Program-made: the position numbers and the translations under genes
NCBI RefSeq assembly: GCF_000226095.1
Contig: NC_016478.1
Location: 4,052,360-4,116,359 of the forward strand
Source: Thermothelomyces thermophilus ATCC 42464
Taxonomy: Eukaryota; Ascomycota; Sordariomycetes; Sordariales; Chaetomiaceae
Direction: 5' to 3'
DNA: 64,000 bases
Notes under the pieces: generated by a model
What the model saw: only the letters and a program-made list of their open reading frames with translations
Told to the model about the DNA's origin: nothing
Databases searched by the model: none
Shown: piece by piece, positions 22,019 to 32,705 of the stretch
Layout: each line of letters begins with the position of its first letter
Position numbering within the stretch: position 1 is the stretch's first letter

Positions 22019-22859
22019 ACATGATCGGTCAGCTTTGGAGAAACGGTCTCGCATAATATACATGTCCATACAGCGATAGCGCAGCATGAGAAGCATGGCA
22101 AGGGCGTTGCATCTGATTCTGAACCCATAATCTGTATTTAAAATGTCGTCAGTTTGCAGAATGAGAAGTATTTCCCATCTATACTATTTGTTTTACCGAG
22201 GAGAACAAATATAGGCATAGATTAAGAAACGGCACGGCATTCGTTACTCATAGATACCAACTAACGACATCTGGCTTTCCAGGACCGAGATAGTTATCTA
22301 TCTATGTTAAATAATTTCCTATCTCACAGTCTAACGAATTAAGCCGGAAGAGGTATGTAAGGTATATATAATATTACTAGAGTAAAGGGAAAGGTAACAG
22401 TTTTCTTTATTTAAGGCCCCTAAAATAAGGGTAGTTTAGTAAACAATTAAAACGTTGAGGGAGAGGCGTATAGAGGGTTATACTTAGGGCATTGGGAATT
22501 AGGGAGGGGTGGGGGAATAAACATTTGGATTCCCAGCCAAACAACGTCGCAGCTGATAAGAAGATATCAGAGGACTCGCATTACATTAGCACAATCATCG
22601 TGGGGAGTGACTAGAAAAATAATATGTAAGGTATGTACTGTACCTTATGGTAAGGTAGTCCTGTGGTATTCACGCCCGCACGTGCGCTGCCGTGTTTCTA
22701 ACAACACTAACCTAACCTGCGTCATTACCGACGCCACCGCATAAATTAATAGCACAATCCGGCAGGCGCGGCCCGCCGTTCGGGGTGCGACCACAGGAAG
22801 GCAACCACCGCGCGAAATGACCGGGAACTTTGGAATGATTATTACGAGCCGCAAAAAAA
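22019..22859. other. Intergenic with AT-rich island and a short hairpin
   Basis: About 22130-22520 is much more AT-rich than its surroundings and has no coding pattern; a small RIP-mutated repeat remnant is possible. At 22629-22644 AAGGTA and TACCTT form a short inverted repeat just upstream of the F-box gene. Confidence 0.4.
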
Positions 22860-23864
22860 ATGCCGACCAAGAGAGAAATCATCGCTCAAGATGCGGAATC
22901 CGAGCTAGCGCCCGTGGCAGACCTGACTCGGCCGCTGACTCTGCGCTCCAGGCGCACTGAGCGGCAGCGCCGGAAGCAGCAGAAGCGGGCGAACTCGAGT
23001 TCGGCGGCTGCTCATCCAGCGAGGCTCGTGGACTTGCCTCTCGAGCTGATGATGGCAATCCTGGAACTGCTCCGCCCCAGCGACATTTTTGCATTGTCCC
23101 GGGTGAACAAGGAGCTCCGTGCCTTTGTGCTCGCCAACGAGTCAGCCATCGCGCAGCCCATCATCAAGCTGCGATACTCTATCCTCGAACGGTGCCTTCC
23201 GCGTCCGGTTGGCCTGGAGCACGTCGAGCCAGCCATCCAGTCGCTGCTGAAAAGTGCCGACCGTCCGGACCTCGGTGCGCACCGAAACGCCCACCAGAAC
23301 ATCCCGCCTCCTGACAAGACGCTTCATTGCACTTGCATGACCTGCTTGGTGCGCTGGAATGCCCTCTGTGCCGTCATCGACTTTGCACATTGGCAGGACC
23401 ACCTCGACAGAGGCATACCCATCCCGACCATCGAGCGGGGTACAAATCCTCGGTGGAACCAAGAGCTCCTGGAGCGCAATCGCCGCGTCGCCCTTAACGC
23501 GCTCAATAGCCCTCTGTGGTATGCCAGGATCCTTGAGGCCCATCTCGAGTCCACCACAAGGTCCATTCGCCGTCACAGCCAGAACAAGGCAGACCAGCGC
23601 CGGCACTACCGCGTGACCGCCGCCGACATACGCGCCGGAACCGACGAGTTCCTTCAACAGAACGGGCATCCAACTTTTGACTACCCCTATGCCCGAGACC
23701 TGTACTACATGCTCGAAGCTTTCCTACCGGGCCGGAGTTGGATTTCGGAGCTCCAGAAATGGGTTTACATGCCGCAGACCCAGGAGTGGCACGAAACCGA
23801 TCTGAGAATCTTGGTTAGAATGGACGAGAAGAGGCGACAGGAGCGTCAGAAATCAGCAACTTGA
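22860..23864 (+). CDS. F-box domain protein
   Basis: A single exon gives 334 residues. The F-box lies at about 56-92: LVDLPLELMMAILELL, then SDIFALSRVNKELRAFV, the usual LP-x-E-L...I...L pattern. F-box proteins link substrates to SCF ubiquitin ligases through Skp1, so a role in targeted protein turnover is inferred. The N-terminal 55 residues are basic, with a RRTERQRRKQQKRA stretch that could act as a nuclear signal. The rest contains CTCMTC and several conserved Trp-centred segments (FAHWQDHLDRG, WNQELLERNRR) typical of an Ascomycota family of uncharacterised F-box proteins. I recognise no leucine-rich or WD repeats, so the substrate is unknown. Confidence 0.85.
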   Translation: MPTKREIIAQDAESELAPVADLTRPLTLRSRRTERQRRKQQKRANSSSAAAHPARLVDLPLELMMAILELLRPSDIFALSRVNKELRAFVLANESAIAQPIIKLRYSILERCLPRPVGLEHVEPAIQSLLKSADRPDLGAHRNAHQNIPPPDKTLHCTCMTCLVRWNALCAVIDFAHWQDHLDRGIPIPTIERGTNPRWNQELLERNRRVALNALNSPLWYARILEAHLESTTRSIRRHSQNKADQRRHYRVTAADIRAGTDEFLQQNGHPTFDYPYARDLYYMLEAFLPGRSWISELQKWVYMPQTQEWHETDLRILVRMDEKRRQERQKSAT

Positions 23865-24232
23865 GTCCCGTGCATACATATAGTTACCTTTCTTGATTTC
23901 CAACACTGCTTGGACCATAATTAACGGCAGTGGGCAAGAGACAGCGGCTGCTTTAGTGTTCGGTGGGCATCTCAGAATCGGAACCCACGACGCATAATTA
24001 CCAGTACCGGATCTTCGAATTGAATTCGCCTTGTTTTTCCGGTCTGTTTCTGCCTTCCAAGATGCCGGTCAAATAATCGACCCGACTTGACCATTTTGAC
24101 TTTCATCATCGTGGCGGAGTTGCGCTTCCCTGTCTTGTAGGTTGGCCCCCGACTTAATCTGCTCAGTCAACAGATAATATGGTAGGTTACAAGCAGGAGA
24201 CGTTAGTATGAGCAGGCAACTGATCTATTGAG
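23865..24232. other. Intergenic, nothing recognised
   Basis: 368 bp between the F-box gene and the oxidoreductase pseudogene; no gene or repeat is visible. Confidence 0.4.
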
Positions 24233-25486
24233 ATGGCTTCTCACCGGTCCAATGGGCACTCGATAGGGACATATCACCCCGGAACTCGAACCATCGCGCC
24301 AAGGGCATCGAGGGGTTCCACGCAGAATCCGACCGACAAGTGCACGCTGGTCTACTATGGTGTCTATGCATCAATACGACCAAGCCCCAGCACGTCACGG
24401 CCGCCATCGACTTTGCGCGTCAGAACAATATCCGGCTCGTTGTGCGCAATACGGGCCACGACTTCATCGGCCGCAGCACGGGGTATGGCTCCCTTGTCAT
24501 CAACAGCCATAACTTCTAGCAGATTCAGTGGATCGACTCGTACGAGGGCCCTGGCTCCTACAAAGGTGGCGCAGTGACCATCGGCGCCGGCGTCCAGGGA
24601 AAGACTATTCTGTCCAAGGGCCACGCCCGCAATCCCCCTCTCGTCGTGGTCACCGGAGAATGCCCGACCGTTGGCATCTCCGGCGGGTTTATCCAGGGCG
24701 GAGGCCACGGCCCGTTGACAACCCTAAAGGGATTCTGTAAGTGCTTATCGACCTTTCCCCTACTTAAGCGTCTCCGAGGGACCGCAGGACTGACCCCCAC
24801 GCTTGTTTACTCCAGCGGCCGACAATGTTCTCTCCTTTGAGGCCATTACCGCCTCGGGCCGGATATGTGACGGCAAATGAAAAGGTGAATTCCGATCTCT
24901 TCTGGGCCTTGAAGGGTGGCGGCCCGGCTTCGTATGCCGTCATCCTCTCGGTTACCATGAAGACGTTTCCAGACATTCCGTCTGCCGGTGCCACCCTTCT
25001 ACATCAACACGACGCACACCGTCGACCCCGATGTGCGGTGGAACGGGACTTCCATCTTTCTTCCACAAGTGGTCCAACCACTTCGTCGACAACGGGCTCT
25101 CTTTGTCATCACTGGCCTGGTTGTTCCGGTCGGCTCGTCCCTGGCCAAGAAGGTGGCCTGGCAGAATGTCTTGACCAACACCATGGACGAGGCCCTTAGG
25201 CAGGCTAATCAGCACAAGCGGGTGCACATACGTGAATGAGGTGGGCAGCTTCTTCCTCTAGGCACCCCCCTCCCCTGACCCAAGACAAGAAAATTGATAT
25301 TGACTTGGAGACTTCTAGGCCGGCCCGTACCAGCCCAACTGGCAGAACCACTTCTGGGGTTCCGAGGACCCGAAGTTCAAGGCTCTTAGGAAGAAGTGGG
25401 ATCCCCTTGGTATTTTTGATGCTATCTCGACGCTGGGCACCGAGGAGTGGGAGGTGATCGAGGTCGGCACTCGGTGGTGTAATTAA
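24233..25486 (+). pseudogene. Broken FAD-linked oxidoreductase (BBE type)
   Basis: Segments of a berberine-bridge-enzyme-like secreted flavoprotein appear in order but in changing frames. These include an N-terminal NPTDKCTLVYYGVYA region and the FAD-binding-4 domain (NTTKPQHVTAAIDFAR, NTGHDFIGRSTGYGSLV, ECPTVGISGGFIQGGGHGP). A plausible intron follows after LKGF (24736-24816), then NSDLFWALKGGGP and the BBE C terminus WQNHFWGSEDPK with KKWDPLGIFD. Breaks are a TAG at 24517-24519, a frame slip near 24865, further slips near 25000-25080, and loss of much of the substrate domain between about 25220 and 25320. The true start and signal peptide are not recognisable. The stop is at 25484-25486. 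It cannot encode an active enzyme; family genes oxidise alcohols or amines in secondary metabolism. Confidence 0.85.
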
Positions 25487-26183
25487 ACGGTCGTGAGTGC
25501 CCACAACTGCCCATCGGGATTGAGCCGACAGCCGCCTTTGTACATATTTCGGCTTACCCCTTTGAAATATAGGGTAATTACCTATAGATGGAGAGTTTTA
25601 CGATTCCTGCACCCTCGAAGTCAACCGTCTGGAGTTTTCCGGCAGGCAAGTAACCATCCTCAAAATGGGAAAGTTACCCAAAAGGGACATGCTATTGCTA
25701 AATTGATACTGCCGGAGTATTGTTGCCCCGGCACGGCCCGGCAGACCGAGAGGGCGAAGGGTGGAGGCCGGTGAACCAGTGGACCTCTAACGCAGCCGAT
25801 GATGCAAGCACACTGTACGGATGTATGTATGTAATCCGTATGTACATACGGAGATAACTGCGTATTCCAGCCAGGTGAGACCCACAGAGGACCTACCTTC
25901 GCAACTGGTCCCCTGTTTCTTTTTCTTGATCAGGAGTGCCGGGTAACCCCTCTCGGCTCGATTCCATTTCGCACAGGCTGCACCCTGCTTCGGCCGAAAA
26001 AAAAAAAAAAAAAAAAAGAAAAACGATCTCCGGTGGCAAGGATGGGCACGGCACAACCGTCTCTCGGTAGGTAATTGGCGGTTCTGCTTAGATGGTGCTC
26101 TCTGGCGATCAGCCGTTGAAGCCAGCAAACACAGCTGCAGAACCTCTTTTCAGGCATTGCAGGCAAACCAACCCTATTAATTC
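25487..26183. other. Intergenic with palindrome and A21 run
   Basis: No gene is seen. The region contains an 18-bp perfect palindrome (25835-25852) and an uninterrupted run of 21 A (25997-26017) before the MFS gene. Confidence 0.45.
25835..25852. repeat. Perfect 18-bp palindrome
   Basis: TCCGTATGTACATACGGA reads the same on both strands. It is preceded by GTACGGATGTATGTATG, which repeats half of it. It may form a cruciform or bind a dimeric factor; function is unknown. Confidence 0.6.
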
Positions 26184-28463
26184 ATGGCTTCAGAAACTTC
26201 CGAGCGTACACCGCTCCTGGGCGGCCACCAGCCGGCTCGCCATGATGCCGTTACCTCTCCTACTGGGAAGGACAGGCAACCGATAGCAGACGCGCAGGAC
26301 CGTCATGGACGCTGGGTTCGCGATCTCGTCGTACGATTGCACAACCTTCTCCGAGTGCACGTTGAGAAGCGGATTTTGTTCGCCGGCTTCCTTATCACGC
26401 TGTCCTTCAGCTTCACACAGGTACCGTAAGTGCATCCACGCCCCGCTGTACCTCCCCATTCAGGGAAATCAGCTTCCCCATGGACACGGGTCAATGTCTC
26501 CGTCGTACATCGAAACATAAACAAGGCGCAATGAAGCTGGTTACCTAACGTTATGTTATCATGCCCCGTTTCAAAGCATATTCTACGCGTTCCACCTCAT
26601 GGAATGTGACGTATTCTACGAGAACCACCCGCCGTATAATGGCCCTGGTGATCGATGCAGCCGCAACGAGATCGCTGCAGGGACAGCAACCCAGTACTCC
26701 ATCCTGGGCATGACTACAACCTTTTGCGGCACCATCAACCTCTTCGTCGCTGGTTGGACGGCCAAGCGGATCGGCCCTCGCGCAGCCCTCATGGTGCAAA
26801 CCTTTGTCCCGGCAATCCGCGTGGCGACCCAAGTTCTGGGCGTCCTCGCCGGCGGCCAAGCCGGGATCGACATTTTCCAGTACACCCAGTTGATCACCAT
26901 CATCGGAGGCCCGGTCGGGTATATGTGAGTGTTGGCACACCTCCCCATGCAGCAACGCAGGGTGACCCTTTTACCCACCTGCTGACCTTGCCACTTGATG
27001 CCAGCTTGGTAGCCAATATCATCGCCGGCGAAGTGGTCGAGCCGTTGCGGCGGACCGCCGTGTTCGGCATGCTCCAGGGGTGTATCATGCTCGGGCAAGG
27101 GATTGGGTACCTCAGTACGTTTCGCCCCTACGTTGTTTCCTGTGACTTTTGCAACAACCTTCTAACGACGGAAACAAGCCGGAGGTATGATCGGTGATAC
27201 TTGGGGCATCCGCCGACCGTTTGAAGTAGCCTTTTTCTCCTTCTTGTTGTCAACCACCTACGTGCGTTTCGCAATGCCATACATCACCCCCGAATCCGTC
27301 TCCGGCGGATCGAAATCGGACGCGAAGGGTATCGCAGCATTTCTTTCTCCGTTGCGCGTCCTGCTGCCCCAGAAGGTCATCCTCGAGTCTGGAGCGCTGG
27401 CCAAGCATTATGGCGTCCTCTTCTTGTGCGCCGGAGTCTTTCTCGGGGTAGTAAGTAATTACTTTACTCCACCATGGTGGTCCTGTCAATCATCCTGGTG
27501 CCGGAGAGAGCTGACACGGTGCAGTTGGCTACTGGGTACGCGCCCTTGCTGATTCAGATGTATGCTACGGCGGTTTTTGAGTTCAAGCAAAGCGACAATG
27601 GTTGGCTCATGTCCGGGTTTGCTTTCATGCGGGCCGCGTTCCTGATATTCCTCTTCCCTTACATTATCAACAAGGGTCGAAGGTGGTACTTGGCTCGGGA
27701 GCGTCAAGGGGCAGGCGGAGGAGAAACTGAAGACTGCGAGCCTGCCCGCCTCGCAACGAACCCGGAAGAACTTGAAGCCCCAATGGGCAGCCTTGCGGAG
27801 GAGGAGCCTGTCGCGTCCGCTGAAGTGAAGGAGGACGAAGGCACTGCCTTTGACCTTTTCTTCCTGCGCATAAGTCTGGTTGTCGACGGCATACTGACTA
27901 TGTGTGCGGCATTTGCTACCAAAGGCTGGCACATTTATCTCGGTATGCTTAACCTCTGGTGCCCCCATCGACGCGTTTCTCAACTCATCTTCTTTGCAAT
28001 ATTTCGTCTACTTTTTGTACGCTAACCTTTACAGCTGCTTTCTTGCTCCCCTTCGCCTCGGGTTCGGCGCCGGCAGCCAAGGGCGTCATGACCGAGATGT
28101 GCTCGGCGTCAAGGAGAGCAGACGCGCTGAATGCCTTGACGCTTGTTGAGAATATAGCTCGGTTGGCAACCCAAGGGTTATTCGGTTTTGTATTTGCAGC
28201 CCTGGCACAAGTCGGGAAACCGCATCTGACATTCTTCGCTAACGCGGTGAGTTCCTCGTCGTGCATGATTAAACCGCCGTCGAGAGAACACGGGCGAACT
28301 AACGGTGTCTCGGATATATTAGGCCATTGCGCTGCTCGCATCATCCGTTCTCCTACTGTCCCGCTTCCCACCAGATGGGAGCAGACTTGCGGAGGACGAT
28401 GGGAATGCGGAGAGCTCGGCTGAGCGCCAACAACCCGAGTCCCGGCAAGCACGGCAACATTGA
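26184..28463 (+). CDS. MFS transporter (DHA1-like)
   Basis: A predicted 12-helix proton-coupled transporter; its substrate is unknown. Exons are 26184-26425, 26577-26924, 27005-27114, 27179-27450, 27525-27942, 28035-28246 and 28323-28463, all in frame, giving 580 residues. The introns are 151, 80, 64, 74, 92 and 76 nt; most show CTAAC/CTGAC branch sites. The N terminus SETSERTPLLGG carries an acidic-dileucine-like signal common in vacuolar and endosomal MFS proteins. TM2-3 contains NLFVAGWTAKRIGPR, the usual MFS loop G-x-x-x-D/K-x-x-G-R-R/K region. TM5 holds GQGIGYLTGGMIGDTWG, matching the GxxxGPxxGG antiporter-motif position in loose form. A long acidic cytoplasmic loop (GETEDCEPARL...EEEPVASAEVKEDEG) separates the two halves. 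No internal stop was found. Confidence 0.85.
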
Positions 28464-28609
28464 CACCTAAGCGTAAGCCGGTGATTTGTCGTATTATTTC
28501 TGACGCTTGGATGCTATGGCTGCTGGCGCAGCCTGGTCCACCTTATTCATGCCGCGGCTGTGAGGCGGCAACGGTGCAGACATGTCTTCCTGACGAGTCA
28601 CGGGAATCG

Positions 28610-29067
28610 ATGAAGGAAAACATGGCCATTGCCGTTGGCTGTCTGGCAGAAGCAGTTGAGACCTGCACCCTGCAAAATATGTTACCGGAGTGGATGAAGT
28701 CAAACATGGGAGCGGCAGCAGTCTTGCTGGGTCTTCTCCCCACCATCCTGAGTCTCGCGGGCCCGGATTCCGCTGAAATAGGGCTGCTCGCACAACGCCA
28801 GCTGTTACTTGCGTCTTTGATTGCCTTGGGTTCCCCCGCTGTCCCGGGACGATCACATTGTCGGCTACCGTATTCATCAGCACCAAGGATACGTTCAACA
28901 TCTTGTGGTTGTATCTGTTCCCGACGATCGGTTGCAGAGCCATAGTATATTATGAGATGAGCAAGATGAGGGCGCGTCTAAAATTGGACAGGGAGGGAGA
29001 AGGTCAGCGTGGGCCGGTGGCTGATTCTAGACCGGTTCAGATGCCTCGAGTCCAGACGGCGCCATAG
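28610..29067 (+). pseudogene. Relic of a fungal integral membrane protein
   Basis: A frame entering from about 28460 reads VETCTLQNMLPEWMKSNMG, then AAVLLGLLPTILSLAG, a strongly hydrophobic segment and LLLASLIALGSPAVP. This succession is familiar from uncharacterised multi-pass fungal membrane proteins, in which a TC..(D/N)xxPEWMKxNxGxAAVLLGLLPTIL block is followed by SPAVxPIR. After SPAVP the expected sequence is lost and the frame closes at 28945; an unrelated hydrophobic stretch continues in another frame to 29067. No start codon or N-terminal exon is evident. It lies directly after the MFS stop with no room for a promoter, so it is probably a 5'- and 3'-truncated remnant. Confidence 0.5.
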
Positions 29068-29737
29068 GTCGTGAGCAGTGGCTTTGTCGGTGCCTTTCAG
29101 CCCCGTTATTTCGAGAAGAAAGCTGGCGAGTTATATGTTTTACTATGATGATGTGGACTAATTAACGTGATGCTCCTGGTTGTTCTCATCAACTTGAGCC
29201 CGATGCGGGCCTCGGCGACCCTCCGGCCAAGGACTGGAACAGAACCCTTCGGGCGTGGCTCTATAGTATTAGATTTTAGACAGTGAAACTCCCCGGGGCG
29301 TGTGGCAGCATGTTCGGCATCATAGCAGGAAGTCCTTCGAAAACTTAGTAGTAAGTATCTTCGAACCTGTCAAAGAGTGCTAGGAGCTCCCGCAGCCCCA
29401 ATTGCCGTTTATACTCAACTTGTGTTGTATCGGATAATTAGGCGACCTAGGCACCACTATTTCCTCATCAATTATCGGCGGATATCTTTGGTTATTCAGA
29501 TGCAACTCTAATAAAGTACTTGTAGATGCTGCTCGGGCCGGCTTGGCCATGCACCTGTGATTCTTGTCTTGGGAGGGACACACCGGTCGTGGCGCAGACC
29601 ACGTAGGCGCACGGAAGTTGGTAATAATTAATCAAAACACGGGAACGATCCTGGTCTTGACTACGAAGGTTCTGTGCATTGTAACGATAGGCCTCCACCA
29701 ACCAGCCTGCTCTAATTTACACCCTATAAAGCCACAT
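29068..29737. other. Intergenic, nothing recognised
   Basis: 670 bp between the membrane-protein relic and the 3' end of the mannanase gene; no gene is visible. Confidence 0.4.
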
Positions 29738-31097
29738 CTACTTCCGACCACGGTGATGGTTAAGGGCATTCATTTCCTTCGCATGCCCGTACACAAGCGT
29801 CTTGGCTTCCTCGTCGTCCAAGTAGATGGTAAAACCATCGTCGTGGTTCCGACCATAGGAATAATTCGAGTATCCGTACTGCCAGTACATGCTCCCGGCC
29901 AGCTCCTCCCTGACAGTCGTCTTTTGCCAACCACCGAGTACCTCGACCCTCGTCCTGTTGTCGACCTTGCCGGTGTACTCCAGCCTCTTGTCCGGCGTCA
30001 GCCAGCCGTACTCTTCGTGCACGACGGGCTTGCGAGCCTTCCGACCGGCGGCAGCATGATCACGGATCCACTGGTGCGTCCACTCGACAGTCTTATCCCA
30101 CCAGTCAGGATAAGAGTGGAAGACGCCAAAGTCGATGGTCTTGAGCGAGAGCTCATGGTCAAAGTCGCCGCCGTCGGCACCATTGTACGCCCAGTCGTCG
30201 GACTCGCGGTTGAAGCCTCCCTCGCCTCCCCAGGTAACCAAATGGTTGCGGTCGAGGCTCTTGATGTACGCGCTCATCTCCGAGATCCAAGACGAGAGAA
30301 CCTGGGGCGTGCAGTTATCGCTCCGCGGAAGATTGCGGACCCCATCGGCGCCACAGCGGGGCTCGTTGGCGAGTTCCCAAGCAAAGATGGTCGGCGAATC
30401 TTTGTACCGAGTCACGACCGCCTTTACATAGCGCTTGAAGGCTTCCTTGATTCTGGGGACGGTATAGAACTGACGAGGTCCGGTTAGCAATGTGAGGAGT
30501 AATTACACGGGCGGTCGAAGCAAGGGCGTGCTCACATCGTCGTGGTATCTGCCGCCCAGATTGACAGTATAGACGTCCATGCCGCCATAATCGGCCCAGT
30601 TGTTGGTCAGAGCGACAAGGAGCTTGATTCCAGTCTTTTCTGCAGCCTTGACCACTTTGTCGAAGCCGCTGATGTCAATGATGGAAGTGCCGTTAGGGTA
30701 CCACCTCTGAAACACGACTTCGGTAGGACCAGCGCCTTCTCCGCCATACTGGGGCAAACCATCGGGGTTGTATGTGCTGTTCTTCTCGTTAAACCCCCAG
30801 GTGCGGAAGACAGAGAGCCCGGCTCGCTTGGCGGCTGTTAGCCCCTTTTCAATATCTTGCTGGTCCTAAAAGAATGACATGTTAGCAAGTCGACGGCATC
30901 ATCAAGATGAACCGAGAACCACTTACGCCATTGAAGGGAAAGTAGTAAGCGTTGCTCCCAGCAAAGTGAAAGTCCTTGCCCGAGAGCTTGAAGATCCCTC
31001 CCTCGACCGTCACGAAATTGGAACGACCAGGGGCCGCCGTGGCAGTACTAAGGATCAGCAGACTGGCGGCAAGAAGCCTTGAAGTTAAACAGCGCAT
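29738..31097 (-). CDS. Secreted endo-1,4-beta-mannanase, GH5 subfamily 7
   Basis: Hydrolyses internal beta-1,4-mannosidic bonds in (galacto/gluco)mannans outside the cell. Exons are 30927-31097, 30536-30865 and 29738-30469; the introns are 61 and 66 nt, both with GCTAAC branch sites. The product is 410 residues. A signal peptide ends near residue 22 ([11 protein letters not shown]). The GH5_7 fold then starts [20 protein letters not shown]. The acid/base is Glu203 in ELANEPRC and the nucleophile is in the HEEYGW motif (Glu319/320). [15 protein letters not shown] and GSMYWQYG are the other GH5_7 subsite motifs. There is no carbohydrate-binding module. The start is the ATG at 31097, directly before the signal sequence. 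The next gene, an AA13 LPMO, is on the same strand with its 3' end 769 bp upstream of this ATG. Confidence 0.95.
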
Positions 31098-31866
31098 TGT
31101 TACCACCAAGAATACTGGAAGAGGAGTATGCGTGACACTCTGGAGGAGGACGAGTGTTGAGCAAAACGTCGTCTGTCATCTTGAGATTTAAACATTGGTT
31201 GTTTGTTCCCCTTCTTAGTTCCCGTTTTTGGCATCGGAGTCCGTTGAGCCGCCCTCTAGAAAAGGAAAGTCTTGGCAAGGGCTTGGCAGGGACGAGCGAC
31301 ACCGTCTTCCGCAACGCCCTCTTCGCTCTGGCCTGGGCGCGCCCAAAATGTCGGTTATACCGCGTACATACTAGTAGTAGGTCGAGCTTGTGGGGATCAT
31401 TCTTTGTTTCGGCCAACGGCCATTGCACGGCTGTGGAACCGATAGGAACACGGACGTGGATGGGCCGCGCCCCGTTTCCGGATAGTACATACATACGCAA
31501 ATCTCGATGGCAACAGGGGGGTCACACGCAAAAGATCAGGATGTCCAAAGCTGTGTCAAGTCCTCTGACTACTCGGACGAAAGAAATGAAGATAGTATCG
31601 CGAGGAGGGTTAGTCACGCCACCTCGGGACATTGACATGGAGCAGGACACAAGACGAAATGTCGTGGAAAACTAATAACAGCCATCCAACTCCCATATTA
31701 ATTATCCACTCATTGCGCATTGGAACCATTCTGCCAGCCCAGGTACCGGGAACCTGTTCATTGTTCGCGTTGGCTCGTTCCATTACTTTCCCTCCTTGAT
31801 GAGCAAATCGTAAAATTTCGTGTGCCAGCGGCAAGCCTGGCTGTCGACATGTATGGGCGGTTGGCT
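31098..31866. promoter_or_regulatory. Mannanase upstream region
   Basis: 769 bp between the mannanase ATG and the end of the AA13 gene on the same strand. It must hold the mannanase promoter and the AA13 3' UTR; no specific operator could be assigned. Confidence 0.35.
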
Positions 31867-32705
31867 CTAGTTGCTGGCTGTGATGGCGATGTCGGCGCAC
31901 GAAAGGTAGATCTGACCGGTCTGGAACGAGTTCCACTTGAATGACAGCAGAGTGTGAGAAGACTGGTAGTCGGGGATCTTGATCTTCTTGGTGACCGGGA
32001 AGCCGCCCGAGATGCTCGTGTAGCAAGAGCCCTGAGGCGCGTTGTCGACTCCCTGGCATGCGCGCTTGCTGTCTGCCTGGAATGCGTTGCAGGTGAACCA
32101 GTCATTCCGCCAGCACGGCTGACCCTCCGAGCAGTCTGGGTTGTACCCGCAGTCCTGTCCCGTCACGTCTTTGCACGAGAGCGTGCCAGCCTGGAAGCAG
32201 TCTTCGGCCGCCTGCTTCTCGTCTGCGGTGGGCAGGTAACCCGGGGTGAGGAACTTGTCGACCAGCGTCTGGTTCTGGCAGATGCGGTAGCTGAACATGC
32301 CGCCGTGGTCTCCATTGTGATCGACGCACCACTGCACCTCGACAACCTGGCCAGGAGAGTAGGTCGCTACCGGCTCGTTGCCCCAGTGCTCACCCGGCTG
32401 GTTATAGTCGATGCTAACCCGGGCATTGTAGCCGCAAGGGCCGCTCCGTCCGACCAGCGCGGCATCGAGATCGGGCCACGACTGCACCGGCTCGAGAATC
32501 GAGCACTCGGGACAAGAATCGAGGCCGGCCTGCTTCCCGCGTTATTAGTCTGTCTCCTAAAATCTGGGTCGTAGCGATCTAATTATGGATTAATTAATAT
32601 TACCTCTGCACCAAGCCGTGTTCGACTGGACGGAATCGTCAGGTACCCATGCCCTTGAACCAGCGTGGCAGTCGCAAGAATCGCTGCTCCGTACGTCGAC
32701 TTCAT
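31867..32705 (-). CDS. AA13 lytic polysaccharide monooxygenase (starch-active type)
   Basis: A secreted copper enzyme that oxidatively cleaves alpha-1,4 links in starch. Exon 1 is 32604-32705 and exon 2 is 31867-32529, with a 74-nt intron (GTAATA...GCAG); 254 residues. The signal peptide [18 protein letters not shown] leaves His19 as the mature N terminus ([14 protein letters not shown]). This is the first half of the copper histidine brace. The second is His109 in HNGDHGGMF and the axial Tyr is Tyr242 in [11 protein letters not shown]. In mature numbering these are His1, His91 and Tyr224, the positions known from the characterised Aspergillus oryzae AA13. Many Cys (CPECS, PCGYNA, CGYNPDC, PCW) form the family's disulfides. 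The protein ends right after the catalytic domain, without the CBM20 that some AA13 enzymes carry. Confidence 0.95.

Noticed and set aside
21092-22096. A 334-codon minus-strand frame over the alcohol dehydrogenase
   Set aside because: Antisense composition shadow of a clear zinc dehydrogenase; no motifs of its own.
29564-30487. A 307-codon plus-strand frame opposite the mannanase
   Set aside because: It mirrors the GH5 exon and has no recognisable domain.
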